Below, one piece after another: positions 1-6,551 of a stretch of DNA of 12,289 bases (positions are counted from its first letter, which is position 1; each line of letters begins with the position of its first letter). Origin of the DNA: CAYICL01 sp964361885 (GTDB lineage: Bacteria > Patescibacteriota > Microgenomatia > UBA1400 > CG1-02-47-37). The notes beneath the pieces are model-generated. The model was given only the letters and a program-made list of their open reading frames with translations, ran no database searches and had not been told where the DNA came from. The position numbers and the translations under genes are program-made. The DNA lies in contig CAYICL010000020.1 in assembly GCA_964361885.1 (NCBI GenBank), positions 1 through 12,289 on the forward strand, read 5' to 3'.

Positions 1-8
1 TTGTTGAT

Positions 9-437
9 ATGACATACTGGAGTGCTTTTGACGACCAAATGATTAAAGCCCGCAAACTTGTTCGAGAAGAGCATCCAGATTACCAGCCATTATATTTAGT
101 AAGATCAGAACGACCGGTTATGCAAGAAGATGGGGGACAAGTTACGTTTCATTCAATTGAGAACTATAGAATTTTTTCAAGACTTATGGATTTATTGCTT
201 CAAGATCCATTACTACCCTTGGATCAATTTATGGAATTACCGGAGTTTTATAGCGCCTTTCAAGATGATAAAATTCTTAAAAATAGAGCAATGTGTTATG
301 CAGAAGCCTTTAAGAAGAACCCTAATAGTCCGAAAAACATTCTTGATGAAATGGATCCGGCATATCCAATAGCAGAAGAGCTTGATCAACAATATTGGGA
401 TGAAATAAAGCAACAAATAGAGCAAGAGAAAATATAA
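9..437 (+). CDS. Acidic orphan protein, possibly 5'-truncated
   Basis: I do not recognise this 142-residue protein and propose no function. It is soluble-looking, with no signal peptide or membrane segment. It is rich in Asp, Glu, Gln and aromatic residues, has a short basic stretch near the N terminus (KARKLVREEH, about residues 13-22), and ends in a charged helix-like tail of Glu, Gln and Lys. The chosen ATG has no Shine-Dalgarno site. The reading frame stays open to the left window edge (GTT GAT precede the ATG), so the true start may lie outside the window. It ends at a TAA, followed by about 200 non-coding bases. The base composition is AT-rich like the next gene and unlike the core block after 1238. 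The continuous, sensible amino-acid make-up suggests a real gene. Confidence 0.6.
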   Translation: MTYWSAFDDQMIKARKLVREEHPDYQPLYLVRSERPVMQEDGGQVTFHSIENYRIFSRLMDLLLQDPLLPLDQFMELPEFYSAFQDDKILKNRAMCYAEAFKKNPNSPKNILDEMDPAYPIAEELDQQYWDEIKQQIEQEKI

Positions 438-489
438 TTATAGCCTTTTTGGGTTAATGAGATTTAAGGATTGGGAAGTAATTTTATAG

Positions 490-508
490 ATGCCAGCAAA
501 GCTGGTAT
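490..508. repeat. Small hairpin, 8-bp arms and AAA loop
   Basis: The arms ATGCCAGC (490-497) and GCTGGTAT (501-508) pair fully with one G-T wobble around the loop AAA. The hairpin sits about 50 bases after the stop of the upstream gene. It is followed by a run of A on the + strand and no T run on either strand, so it is not a standard Rho-independent terminator. It could be an mRNA 3'-end stabilising or processing hairpin, or chance. Confidence 0.4.
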
Positions 509-572
509 AAAAAAATTGCGCGTGAAAAAAATAACACATTAACAATCTTCCTTTAAACGTGTTCGAATTTGT

Positions 573-602
573 TTGAAAACGCTCACAAATTTGTGATACA
601 AT
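573..602 (+). promoter_or_regulatory. Sigma-70-type promoter for the gene at 641
   Basis: A -35 box TTGAAA (573-578) and a -10 box TACAAT (597-602) are separated by 18 bases. TGA directly precedes the -10 box, giving an extended -10. Expected transcription start is near 609, leaving about a 30-base leader before the ATG at 641. The leader holds only a weak ribosome-binding candidate (ACGGGG, 627-632). This is the best-formed -35/-10 pair in the window. Confidence 0.6.
583..596. promoter_or_regulatory. Perfect 14-bp palindrome in promoter spacer, candidate operator
   Basis: TCACAAATTTGTGA is identical to its own reverse complement. It fills most of the spacer between the -35 and -10 boxes and abuts the -10. 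A dimeric repressor bound here would block RNA polymerase. The site and its symmetry are seen directly; the operator role is inference, and no regulator gene is visible in the window. Confidence 0.5.
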
Positions 603-607
603 GTATC
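595..607. promoter_or_regulatory. Second inverted repeat over the -10, candidate operator
   Basis: The arms GATACA (595-600) and TGTATC (602-607) are perfect inverted repeats around a single A. The site covers the -10 box and the bases just upstream of the expected transcription start, and shares two bases with the 583-596 palindrome. It could be a second operator half-site pair. A 6-bp-arm repeat in AT-rich DNA can also arise by chance. Confidence 0.35.
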
Positions 608-640
608 CAATATTAATTATTTTTTTACGGGGTTTTTAAT

Positions 641-1234
641 ATGCTAGAACCTAAATTAGATAATCCTTTATCCGAAATTCAGTCTGTTACTATTTTAAAT
701 TTAGCAGAGAAATTTAAGGCGTTTGACCGAACTGGTGAATCGCATGAAAAAATTGCTGATTCAATACTAAAAATTGTTTCCAATGCCAAAGATCCCGCTG
801 TCCGAAGGAAAGGTCTGGCTTTATTGGGAAATTATGCAGATGATTTCGGATATGATTATGGTATTCCGCAAGTGCAGGATAAAATAATTGACAAAATTGC
901 CTCAATTGCTGCACAAGATCCAGATGCCGCAGTTAAAGATAACGTCTTATCTACAATTATTTATAGATTTGACCAACCTGATTCTAGCGGGGAAAGACAC
1001 GGCCAAGCAGTTGAAGCAATCAAAAAAATCGCTGCCAGTGTTACTGTAAGTGAAGATAGCTCACCTGAAAAAACTTTAATTGTCAAAAAAGCAATAGACA
1101 AACTTGCTTCATACGTAAAAGGTTTGACGACTGGTAGAGAATATTTTCCGGAGGCTCAGTCTAAAGCTAAAGAAGCTGTTGATTATTTAATTGCAACAGT
1201 GGGTGTTGAAAAGTTCGAACATCTTAAACCCTAA
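641..1234 (+). CDS. Helical repeat (HEAT-like) protein of unknown function
   Basis: This 197-residue protein is not recognised by family. It is predicted by eye to be almost all alpha-helical and soluble, with no signal peptide or membrane segment. Two stretches resemble HEAT/ARM-type helix starts: DPAVRRKGLALLGNYADD (about residues 52-69) and DPDAAVKDNVLSTIIYRF (about 93-110). Each has an Asp-Pro turn, then a helix with a basic or polar face and buried Leu/Ile. A third helical block covers the C-terminal 60 residues. Such scaffolds usually bind proteins or nucleic acids, but the partner here is unknown. The gene has its own promoter with palindromes and ends three bases before an in-frame TTG of the rlmN reading frame, so rlmN may be co-transcribed from the same promoter. 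The repeat assignment is inference; the coding call is firmer. Confidence 0.7.
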   Translation: MLEPKLDNPLSEIQSVTILNLAEKFKAFDRTGESHEKIADSILKIVSNAKDPAVRRKGLALLGNYADDFGYDYGIPQVQDKIIDKIASIAAQDPDAAVKDNVLSTIIYRFDQPDSSGERHGQAVEAIKKIAASVTVSEDSSPEKTLIVKKAIDKLASYVKGLTTGREYFPEAQSKAKEAVDYLIATVGVEKFEHLKP

Positions 1235-1261
1235 GATTTGATTTATAGCTTGCTCAGCGAA

Positions 1262-2293
1262 ATGGAAAAAACCAGAGCGGAAAAAATCAGTGAAATTCTT
1301 GACTCTTTAAAAGAACCACCCTTTAGATTAAGGCAGATTCTTTTTGCCATTTACCACGAAAAAATTCTTGATTTTAAACAGATGTCTAATCTACCTCTGC
1401 GTTTAAGGCGGATGTTAGCGGAAAAATTAGGGGGTGTTTTATCTTTAAAAGTGGTTAAAATCAGTGACGGCAGCCTGGCAAAAAAAATCCTTTTTGCCAC
1501 CAAAGACGGCGCTCAATTGGAAACAGTTATCACTAAAACCAAACCGTTCGTTTGTCTTTCCTCAATGTCCGGATGCAACCTGGGCTGCCGCTTCTGTTCT
1601 ACTGCCAGCATGGGGCTGGTTAAGCTGTTAACCGCTGATGAAATTATTGACCAGGTTTTATATTTCGAAACAATTGAAAACTTCCGCGGCCATATCACTT
1701 TTATGGGAATGGGGGAGCCGCTTTTAAACGAAGCTAATGTCTTTTCGGCTTTAAAAATCTTGACTGACAAAAACGCCTTTGGTTATGGACAGCGGAAAAT
1801 CAGCTTGTCAACTGTCGGCATTATTCCCGGAATTATCAGGCTGGGAAAAGAGTTTCCCCAAATCAATCTGGCTTTTTCTTTACACTCACCCTTTAGCCAG
1901 CAACGGTCAAAGTTAATGCCTGTTAATAAACTCTATCCTCTGGAAAAAGTCATGTCTGCTTTAGACCATCATCTGCAAATTACCAAAAGAAAAGTTTTTA
2001 TCGCCTACCTTATGCTTAACAACGTTAATGACTCCTTAAAACATGCAGAAGGTCTAGTTAAAATGCTTGAAACCAGGGGTAAATATAGTTATCTCTATCA
2101 CGTTAATTTGATTCAATTTCACTCCAATTACGAGCGTTTTCCTTTTACTCAGTCGTCTCCGGAAAAACTTAAGGCTTTCAGTAATTTTTTAAGCGCTCAC
2201 AAAGTGAATTTTACCTTAAGAAAATCATTCGGTGAAGATATTCACGCCGCTTGCGGTCAGCTTTGTCTGAAGAACAAGCCGGCTTTGTTATAA
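1262..2293 (+). CDS. rlmN: RlmN: 23S rRNA (adenine-2503-C2)-methyltransferase
   Basis: Radical-SAM enzyme that methylates C2 of A2503 in the peptidyl-transferase centre of 23S rRNA; in E. coli it also modifies A37 of some tRNAs. Numbered from the in-frame TTG at 1238, the cluster motif is C113-x3-C117-x2-C120 (GCNLGCRFCSTA), followed by GMGEPLLN. The two catalytic cysteines are present: C106, seven residues before the cluster, matches E. coli C118. C339 in the C-terminal DIHAACGQL motif matches E. coli C355. The motifs LHSP, KLMPVN and LMLNNVND also fit the family. I prefer the ATG at 1262 (343 residues) because family N termini do not need the extra eight residues. The TTG at 1238, only three bases after the previous stop, would give 351. 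Neither start has a Shine-Dalgarno site. Cfr is a relative, but the core position and sequence favour RlmN. Confidence 0.92.
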   Translation: MEKTRAEKISEILDSLKEPPFRLRQILFAIYHEKILDFKQMSNLPLRLRRMLAEKLGGVLSLKVVKISDGSLAKKILFATKDGAQLETVITKTKPFVCLSSMSGCNLGCRFCSTASMGLVKLLTADEIIDQVLYFETIENFRGHITFMGMGEPLLNEANVFSALKILTDKNAFGYGQRKISLSTVGIIPGIIRLGKEFPQINLAFSLHSPFSQQRSKLMPVNKLYPLEKVMSALDHHLQITKRKVFIAYLMLNNVNDSLKHAEGLVKMLETRGKYSYLYHVNLIQFHSNYERFPFTQSSPEKLKAFSNFLSAHKVNFTLRKSFGEDIHAACGQLCLKNKPALL

Positions 2294-2294
2294 T
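2286..2294 (+). promoter_or_regulatory. Extended -10 placed for a leaderless start at 2301
   Basis: TGT TATAAT is a consensus extended -10 box overlapping the rlmN stop codon. The last T is at 2294 and the ATG begins at 2301, seven bases later, exactly where transcription would be expected to start. No good -35 box is found at 16-18 bases (a TTGTCT at 2263-2268 is 20 bases away). A leaderless mRNA is inferred. Confidence 0.55.
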
Positions 2295-2300
2295 CATCTC

Positions 2301-3155
2301 ATGAACCCGTTTAAGTATATTTTGATTTTTCTGACTTACCTCTGGCTGAGATTCGACATTGTCTTAAGAATTGCTTTTAAAAACGACTGGACTCCCCGGT
2401 ACGAATTTATGGCCAGCTTGTTTGGCGAAGAGGATGGAGAAAAGTTTTTAGCCCACCGGGTTAAACTGGTTACTGCCCGGAACAAAAAACTCCCCCCCGC
2501 GATTTTACCCGGTCACGTGGTTAAACTGACCGATGAGTTTATCCAACAAAATATTGACACCAAAAAAGGCCGTTTAAAACGTCAGGAAATTATCAATACT
2601 CTTTTATTTTGGGCTCTTGATCCGGAAATAAACCAGTTTAATATCGAAAGCTACCAGACCCGTTCGGCCATCGTTGATAACTTATTAAGCGTTATCTTTA
2701 ATAATGCCTTAATTGATGAAGCTGATACTGTTTTGGAGGGCGTCAGGAAAATTGTTTTTTCCCGGGTTACCTATTTGGGCGCTAAAGGTGAACCTTCACC
2801 CATTGTCCATGATGTTATCATCAGCGGCGTCGGCCGTTTACTGACTTCTCATTTTTATGAAATCATCCGTTTGCGGGACGAAAAATTGGACAAACTGACA
2901 AAAATCAAGCTGATCAAGGAAATCCAAAAAAGTAAGGAAACCACTGGTTCTTTAGCCTTTTCTGGTGAACCGAACTCAAAAGACGAACTCCAGCACAAAT
3001 TCCCTTTACCGGATAAAACCGCTGCCATGCTGTACCGGATCTTAGAGCATTATCTGTATTCCGCCTGGGTTGATTCTCGGGAAAAAACCGCCAGATTGTT
3101 AGCGGACATGAAAAAGCAGCTCGGTTTTTCTCCTGAAGAATTTTTAAAAGTATGA
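2301..3155 (+). CDS. Uncharacterised N-terminally anchored protein upstream of atpB
   Basis: This 284-residue protein is not recognised. Residues about 4-25 are hydrophobic and aromatic (FKYILIFLTYLWLRF and on), which suggests a membrane anchor or signal-anchor. The rest is soluble, helical and charged, with a run of Lys-rich helices around residues 196-212 and a polar linker (about 213-234) before a C-terminal helical domain. It starts directly after rlmN and stops 15 bases before atpB, so it probably belongs to the same transcription block as the ATP synthase. It occupies the place where atpI is often found, but it is much longer than AtpI, has one rather than several membrane segments, and shows no AtpI motif. 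A role in ATP synthase assembly is only a positional guess. The start is supported by the -10 box seven bases upstream. Confidence 0.75.
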   Translation: MNPFKYILIFLTYLWLRFDIVLRIAFKNDWTPRYEFMASLFGEEDGEKFLAHRVKLVTARNKKLPPAILPGHVVKLTDEFIQQNIDTKKGRLKRQEIINTLLFWALDPEINQFNIESYQTRSAIVDNLLSVIFNNALIDEADTVLEGVRKIVFSRVTYLGAKGEPSPIVHDVIISGVGRLLTSHFYEIIRLRDEKLDKLTKIKLIKEIQKSKETTGSLAFSGEPNSKDELQHKFPLPDKTAAMLYRILEHYLYSAWVDSREKTARLLADMKKQLGFSPEEFLKV

Positions 3156-3161
3156 TAAAAT
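3153..3161 (+). promoter_or_regulatory. Extended -10 just upstream of atpB
   Basis: TGA TAAAAT overlaps the stop codon of the upstream gene (TGA, 3153-3155). The -10 box TAAAAT ends at 3161 and the GTG start of atpB is at 3171, giving an expected transcript with a leader of about three bases. The -35 region is poor (CTGAAG, 3133-3138). If real, this would be the main promoter for the atp operon; inference from spacing and match only. Confidence 0.45.
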
Positions 3162-3170
3162 AAACTCATT

Positions 3171-3908
3171 GTGGCCTTAGACATATCTATATCGGCTCCG
3201 CCGATTTTTAATTTCGGCAACTTTGAAATCACTAACTCCATGTTAGTCAGCTTAGGTGTAACTTTACTGCTGTCTTTTTTGGCCATTAAGTTCAGTCAAC
3301 AGGTCAAATCCAACCAATCTTCCAAACTGGTCTTGTTTATCCAAACTTTGGTTGAATCTTTATACGAATTTGTCCAGTCCATTACCCCCAACCAAGCCGC
3401 CAAATTTTTCCCTTTAATTGCCACTATCTTTTTATTTATCGTTTGCGCCAACTGGGTTGGTTTACTGCCCGGAGTTGAGACTATCGGGATTTTAAAACAA
3501 GTTTCTGGTGAAATTAAGTTTGTGCCTTTGCTCCGGGGCGGCACCGCCGATCTTAATATTACTTTGGGTTTGGCCATCTTTGCCGTTATTTCCATTCAAT
3601 TTTTTGGTTATCAGGCTAAAGGCATGAAATACTTTAAAAAGTTTTTAGACCTGACTAATCCAATTAATTTTTTTGTCAGTCTCCTGGAATTAATCAGCGA
3701 GATCGGCCGGATCATTTCTTTTGGTTTCCGTTTGTTTGGCAATATTTTTGCCGGTGAAGTCCTCTTGGCAGTCATTGCTTTATTAATTCCTGTTTTTGCT
3801 CCTTTGCCTTTCATTGGTTTGGAAATTTTTATTGGTTTTATTCAAGCCTTAGTTTTTGCCTTGCTAACTTTAGTCTTTATAAATATTGCCGTATCGGAAA
3901 ATCATTAA
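3171..3908 (+). CDS. atpB: ATP synthase Fo subunit a
   Basis: Membrane subunit forming the two half-channels that carry ions to and from the c-ring. The 245-residue protein has about five to six hydrophobic segments and the conserved helix with SFGFRLFGNIFAGE. R187 corresponds to the essential Arg210 of E. coli, with N191 and E196 (E. coli Glu219) following. The final helix carries Q225 (E. coli Gln252) in GFIQALVFALLTLVF, and the chain ends SENH like many homologues. NWVGLLPG (94-101) and RGGTADLN (122-129) are further family motifs. At the position of E. coli His245 this protein has E218, so two acids (E196, E218) line this part of the path. The GTG start has no Shine-Dalgarno site; a -10 box lies ten bases upstream. 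It is the first gene of the atp operon, with 43 bases before atpE. Confidence 0.96.
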   Translation: MALDISISAPPIFNFGNFEITNSMLVSLGVTLLLSFLAIKFSQQVKSNQSSKLVLFIQTLVESLYEFVQSITPNQAAKFFPLIATIFLFIVCANWVGLLPGVETIGILKQVSGEIKFVPLLRGGTADLNITLGLAIFAVISIQFFGYQAKGMKYFKKFLDLTNPINFFVSLLELISEIGRIISFGFRLFGNIFAGEVLLAVIALLIPVFAPLPFIGLEIFIGFIQALVFALLTLVFINIAVSENH

Positions 3909-3922
3909 TTATTAATTTGTAG

Positions 3923-3939
3923 TATTATTAAAATATAAT
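3923..3939 (+). promoter_or_regulatory. Possible weak promoter before atpE
   Basis: Two -10-like hexamers lie in the AT-rich gap between atpB and atpE: TATTAT (3923-3928) and TATAAT (3934-3939). Starting from the first would keep the Shine-Dalgarno site in the mRNA; starting from the second would cut into it. No convincing -35 box is present. It could raise atpE expression relative to atpB, or may just be AT-rich spacer. Confidence 0.25.
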
Positions 3940-3940
3940 A

Positions 3941-3947
3941 AAGGAGG
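3941..3947 (+). promoter_or_regulatory. Strong Shine-Dalgarno site of atpE
   Basis: AAGGAGG lies four bases before the atpE ATG. It is the only strong ribosome-binding site inside the atp operon. This fits the need for many c subunits per complex, as known for atpE in other bacteria. Confidence 0.85.
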
Positions 3948-3951
3948 AAAC

Positions 3952-4182
3952 ATGGCAGACCCAAGCGGTTCAACTGACATTATTGTCGGCGCTACCATTG
4001 CTGTGGGCGGTATTGGCCCGGCTATAGCGATTGGTTTGATTGTTGCCAGAGCTTTAGAAGCGATTGGCCGTAATCCTGAAGCCGCCGCTAAAGTTCAAAC
4101 CGTCATGATTTTAGGCGTGGCTTTTGCTGAAGCGATTGCTATCTACGCCTTAGTTGTGGCCTTGATATTAAAATTTGTCTAA
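3952..4182 (+). CDS. atpE: ATP synthase Fo subunit c (proteolipid, H+-type)
   Basis: Two-helix hairpin proteolipid, 76 residues, that oligomerises into the rotor ring. Helix 1 (about 10-35) contains GGIGPAIAIG, the polar loop is R40-N41-P42-E43, and helix 2 carries the essential carboxylate E60 in AFAEAIAIY. Aligned by eye to the Na+-type c subunit of Ilyobacter, the Na+ ligands Gln32 and Ser66 are replaced by I27 and A61, so proton coupling is expected. Helix 1 also has fewer glycines than the usual GxGxGxG packing motif (A24 and A26 in place of Gly), which may affect ring packing or size. A strong AAGGAGG sits four bases upstream of the ATG, consistent with high expression. The next gene, atpF, begins 11 bases after its stop. 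Confidence 0.97.
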   Translation: MADPSGSTDIIVGATIAVGGIGPAIAIGLIVARALEAIGRNPEAAAKVQTVMILGVAFAEAIAIYALVVALILKFV

Positions 4183-4193
4183 AAGCCTCTACT

Positions 4194-4679
4194 ATGGCTA
4201 TACATTGGTATCAAATTTTATTCCAAATTATTAATTTTGGTATTTTGATTTTTGTTCTTAATAAATTTTTATACAAGCCGATTTTAAAAATTATTGAACA
4301 AAGAAACAAAAAAATTGAGGATAGCATCAAAGCTGCCGAAACTGCTTTAAAAGAGAAAGCTACCATTGAAGTGATTAAAAAAAAGGCGGTTGAAGAAGCT
4401 GAAAAAGAAGCGGTTAAAATTATTGAAGCTTCCCGGTCTCAGGCCGGCCAAACCGGTAAAGCGATCATTGAAGAGGCCAGGGCCCAGGCAGCCAAAGAAG
4501 TTGACAAAAAATTGATATTAATGACTGATAAGCTTAATCAGCAGGAGGCAGAAATTACTCACCGGCTTACCGACTTGGTGGTTAAAACCACCGGTAAAGT
4601 TTTAAAAGACAGTCTTTCGCCTCAAGAGCAAAAAGCGATTATTGATCAAGAAATTAACCAACTGGCTAAATTAAAATGA
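4194..4679 (+). CDS. atpF: ATP synthase Fo subunit b (peripheral stalk)
   Basis: Peripheral-stalk subunit that holds the F1 head against rotation. The 161 residues show one N-terminal membrane helix (about 5-25, WYQILFQIINFGILIFVLNKF), then KPILKIIEQRNKKIEDSIKAAE, the family's start of the soluble helix. A long, highly charged Ala/Lys/Glu-rich coiled coil runs to about residue 135, and the C-terminal region contacts delta. Length is normal. Only one b-type gene is present, so a homodimer is expected rather than a b/b' pair. The ATG at 4194 has no Shine-Dalgarno site. The stop overlaps the start of atpH in an ATGA, suggesting translational coupling. Confidence 0.95.
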   Translation: MAIHWYQILFQIINFGILIFVLNKFLYKPILKIIEQRNKKIEDSIKAAETALKEKATIEVIKKKAVEEAEKEAVKIIEASRSQAGQTGKAIIEEARAQAAKEVDKKLILMTDKLNQQEAEITHRLTDLVVKTTGKVLKDSLSPQEQKAIIDQEINQLAKLK

Positions 4680-5026
4680 GTTCCGACCAATCAATCGATA
4701 ATATTGTTAACGGCATTGTGACCTATTTAAAACAAGTCAAGGCGTTGGACTTGCTGCCCCAAATTGCCGAAAACTTGAAAAAATTAAGCTGGGTCAAGTA
4801 TGATCCGGATTTAGCCACAGTCTATTCGGCTCAACCACTTTCCTCAACCCAAATCCGTGAGTTAACCACTTCCCTGTCTAAATACTTTAAGCGCCAAATC
4901 CGGGTTAAAAGCAGGCTCGACCCATCGATAATTGCCGGCCTTAAAATCCACTTGGCCGGCCAGGAAATTGATGCCACGATTAATCGCCGGCTTGAAGATC
5001 TAAAACAACAAATTATTTATGATTGA
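4676..5026 (+). CDS. atpH: ATP synthase F1 subunit delta, N-terminally shortened
   Basis: Delta joins the top of F1 (alpha N termini, through its N-terminal helical domain) to the b stalk (through its C-terminal domain). Here the C-terminal signature is clear: VYSAQPLSSTQ (49-59), then RLDPSIIAGLKI (80-91) and the closing EIDATINRRLEDLKQQI (97-113), including D82 and D99. The whole protein is only 116 residues, whereas the family is usually about 175-180. About 48 residues precede the C-terminal domain, too few for the usual N-terminal six-helix bundle of about 105. The gene is complete: it overlaps atpF by four bases and atpA by eight, so no missing exon-like segment or frameshift fits around it. 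No Shine-Dalgarno site; coupling to atpF is likely. Confidence 0.9.
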   Translation: MSSDQSIDNIVNGIVTYLKQVKALDLLPQIAENLKKLSWVKYDPDLATVYSAQPLSSTQIRELTTSLSKYFKRQIRVKSRLDPSIIAGLKIHLAGQEIDATINRRLEDLKQQIIYD

Positions 5027-6551
5027 TATTGCTTCGCAAATTAATAAAAAAATCAGTCAATTTACTCCTGTGGTAAAGTCCCGCAGTATCGGCCAGATTG
5101 TGGCTATTGGCGATGGTGTCGCTATTGTCAGCGGTTTGGCCGATGCGATGATGTCTGAAATCGTTGAGTTTCCTAAAAAAACTTATGGTTTGATTTTAAA
5201 CTTGGATAAATATTCCGTTGGTGTCATTATCTTAGGCAGCAGCCGTCATTTAAAGGAAGGCGATCAGGTAGTCACTACCGGTAAAGTTTTGCAGATACCG
5301 GTTGGCGAAACTTTAATCGGCCGCGTTTTAGGCCCTTTAGGCATGCCCATCGACGGCCAGCCGGCTCCGAAAACCAACCAAGCGAATCCTTTGGAAAAAA
5401 TCGCGCCTAATGTCATTACCCGGGAAAAGGTTTCCCAGCCGGTTCAAACCGGCATCGTCTCCGTCGATACGATGATTCCGATCGGCCGGGGCCAAAGAGA
5501 GTTGATTATCGGTGATCGCAACACCGGTAAATCGTCAATCGCCCTTACTACGGTTATCAATCAAAAGGGGAAAAATTTAATTTGTATTTATGTGGTCATC
5601 GGTCAAAAAGCCGCTTTTACCGCCCAGCTGGTAGAAACCTTAAAAAAATTTAAAGCCATGGAACACACGATTATTATTGCCGCTAATGCCTCCGATTCTC
5701 CGGCTTTACAATTTTTGGCCCCTTACGCCGGTGTGGCAGTGGCCGAATATTTTGCTTCGAAAGGCCGGGATGCTTTAGTGATTTATGATGATTTAAGCAA
5801 GCATGCTTGGGCTTACCGTGAGTTATCTTTGCTTTTAAGACGTCCTTCAGGCCGTGAAGCTTATCCCGGAGACGTGTTTTATCTCCATTCGCGCTTACTC
5901 GAAAGAGCCATTAAGTTTAGTAAAAAATTCGGCAGCGGCTCCATTACCGCTCTGCCGATTATTGAAACTCAAGCCGGTGATATTTCTGCTTATATTCCGA
6001 CTAACGTTATTTCTATTACCGATGGCCAGATTTACCTGGAAACCGATCTGTTTAATGCCGGTATCCGTCCCGCGATTAACGCGGGATTGTCGGTTTCCCG
6101 GGTCGGCGGTGACGCTCAAATTAAAGCCATGCGCCAGGTGGCCGGTAAATTAAGGCTGGATCTGGCCCAATACCGTGAGTTGGCTGCTTTTGCCCAGTTT
6201 TCTTCCGATTTGGATGAAATCACCAAAGCTCAGCTGGATCGGGGAGCCCGGATTACCGAGATCTTAAAACAAGGCTGGGACTCACCCATGGCGGTTGAGG
6301 ACCAAATCGTTTTAATTTGGGCGGTCACTAACGGCTATCTTGATCAAACGCCGTTAAATAAAGTCAAAACTTGGGAAGAAGAATTCGTTAAATATCTGTT
6401 TTCAACCCGCCCGGCTTTAAAAACTACTCTGGCCAAGGAAAAGATCCTGTCCGACGCCACCATTAAAGAGCTGGAAAAATATACCGTCAGATTTAACCAC
6501 AGCCATCCGGACTTAATTATTGAGCCCGATTTAGACAAGGACAAGCTATGA
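5019..6551 (+). CDS. atpA: ATP synthase F1 subunit alpha
   Basis: Non-catalytic nucleotide-binding subunit of the F1 hexamer, 510 residues, normal length. The beta-barrel domain (about 20-90) has GQIVAIGDGVAIVSGL. The P-loop is GDRNTGKS (165-172, K171), slightly changed from the usual GDRQTGKT. DDLSKHAWAYRELSLLLRR and GREAYPGDVFYLHSR (278-292) follow. The arginine finger is R361 in SVSRVGGDAQ, matching E. coli alpha Arg376; the usual VGSAAQ reads VGGDAQ here. The start overlaps the last eight bases of atpH and has no Shine-Dalgarno site, so translation probably re-initiates after atpH. The TGA stop overlaps the atpG start (ATGA). Confidence 0.97.
   Translation: MIDIASQINKKISQFTPVVKSRSIGQIVAIGDGVAIVSGLADAMMSEIVEFPKKTYGLILNLDKYSVGVIILGSSRHLKEGDQVVTTGKVLQIPVGETLIGRVLGPLGMPIDGQPAPKTNQANPLEKIAPNVITREKVSQPVQTGIVSVDTMIPIGRGQRELIIGDRNTGKSSIALTTVINQKGKNLICIYVVIGQKAAFTAQLVETLKKFKAMEHTIIIAANASDSPALQFLAPYAGVAVAEYFASKGRDALVIYDDLSKHAWAYRELSLLLRRPSGREAYPGDVFYLHSRLLERAIKFSKKFGSGSITALPIIETQAGDISAYIPTNVISITDGQIYLETDLFNAGIRPAINAGLSVSRVGGDAQIKAMRQVAGKLRLDLAQYRELAAFAQFSSDLDEITKAQLDRGARITEILKQGWDSPMAVEDQIVLIWAVTNGYLDQTPLNKVKTWEEEFVKYLFSTRPALKTTLAKEKILSDATIKELEKYTVRFNHSHPDLIIEPDLDKDKL

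Noticed and set aside
130..425. Small open frames on both strands inside the first gene
   Set aside because: They are shadows of the longer frame, with no ribosome-binding site and no recognisable protein pattern.
490..508. Hairpin as a Rho-independent terminator of the first gene
   Set aside because: It is followed by A residues on the + strand and by CTATAAAAT on the - strand; no U run follows on either strand.
3934..3939. TATAAT before atpE as a leaderless promoter
   Set aside because: A transcript from it would begin inside the strong Shine-Dalgarno site, which would make that site pointless; the match is likely due to AT-rich spacer.
4676..5026. Short atpH explained by a frameshift or wrong start
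   Set aside because: It overlaps atpF by four bases, atpF is full length with its normal C terminus, and there is no spare sequence that could encode the missing N-terminal domain.
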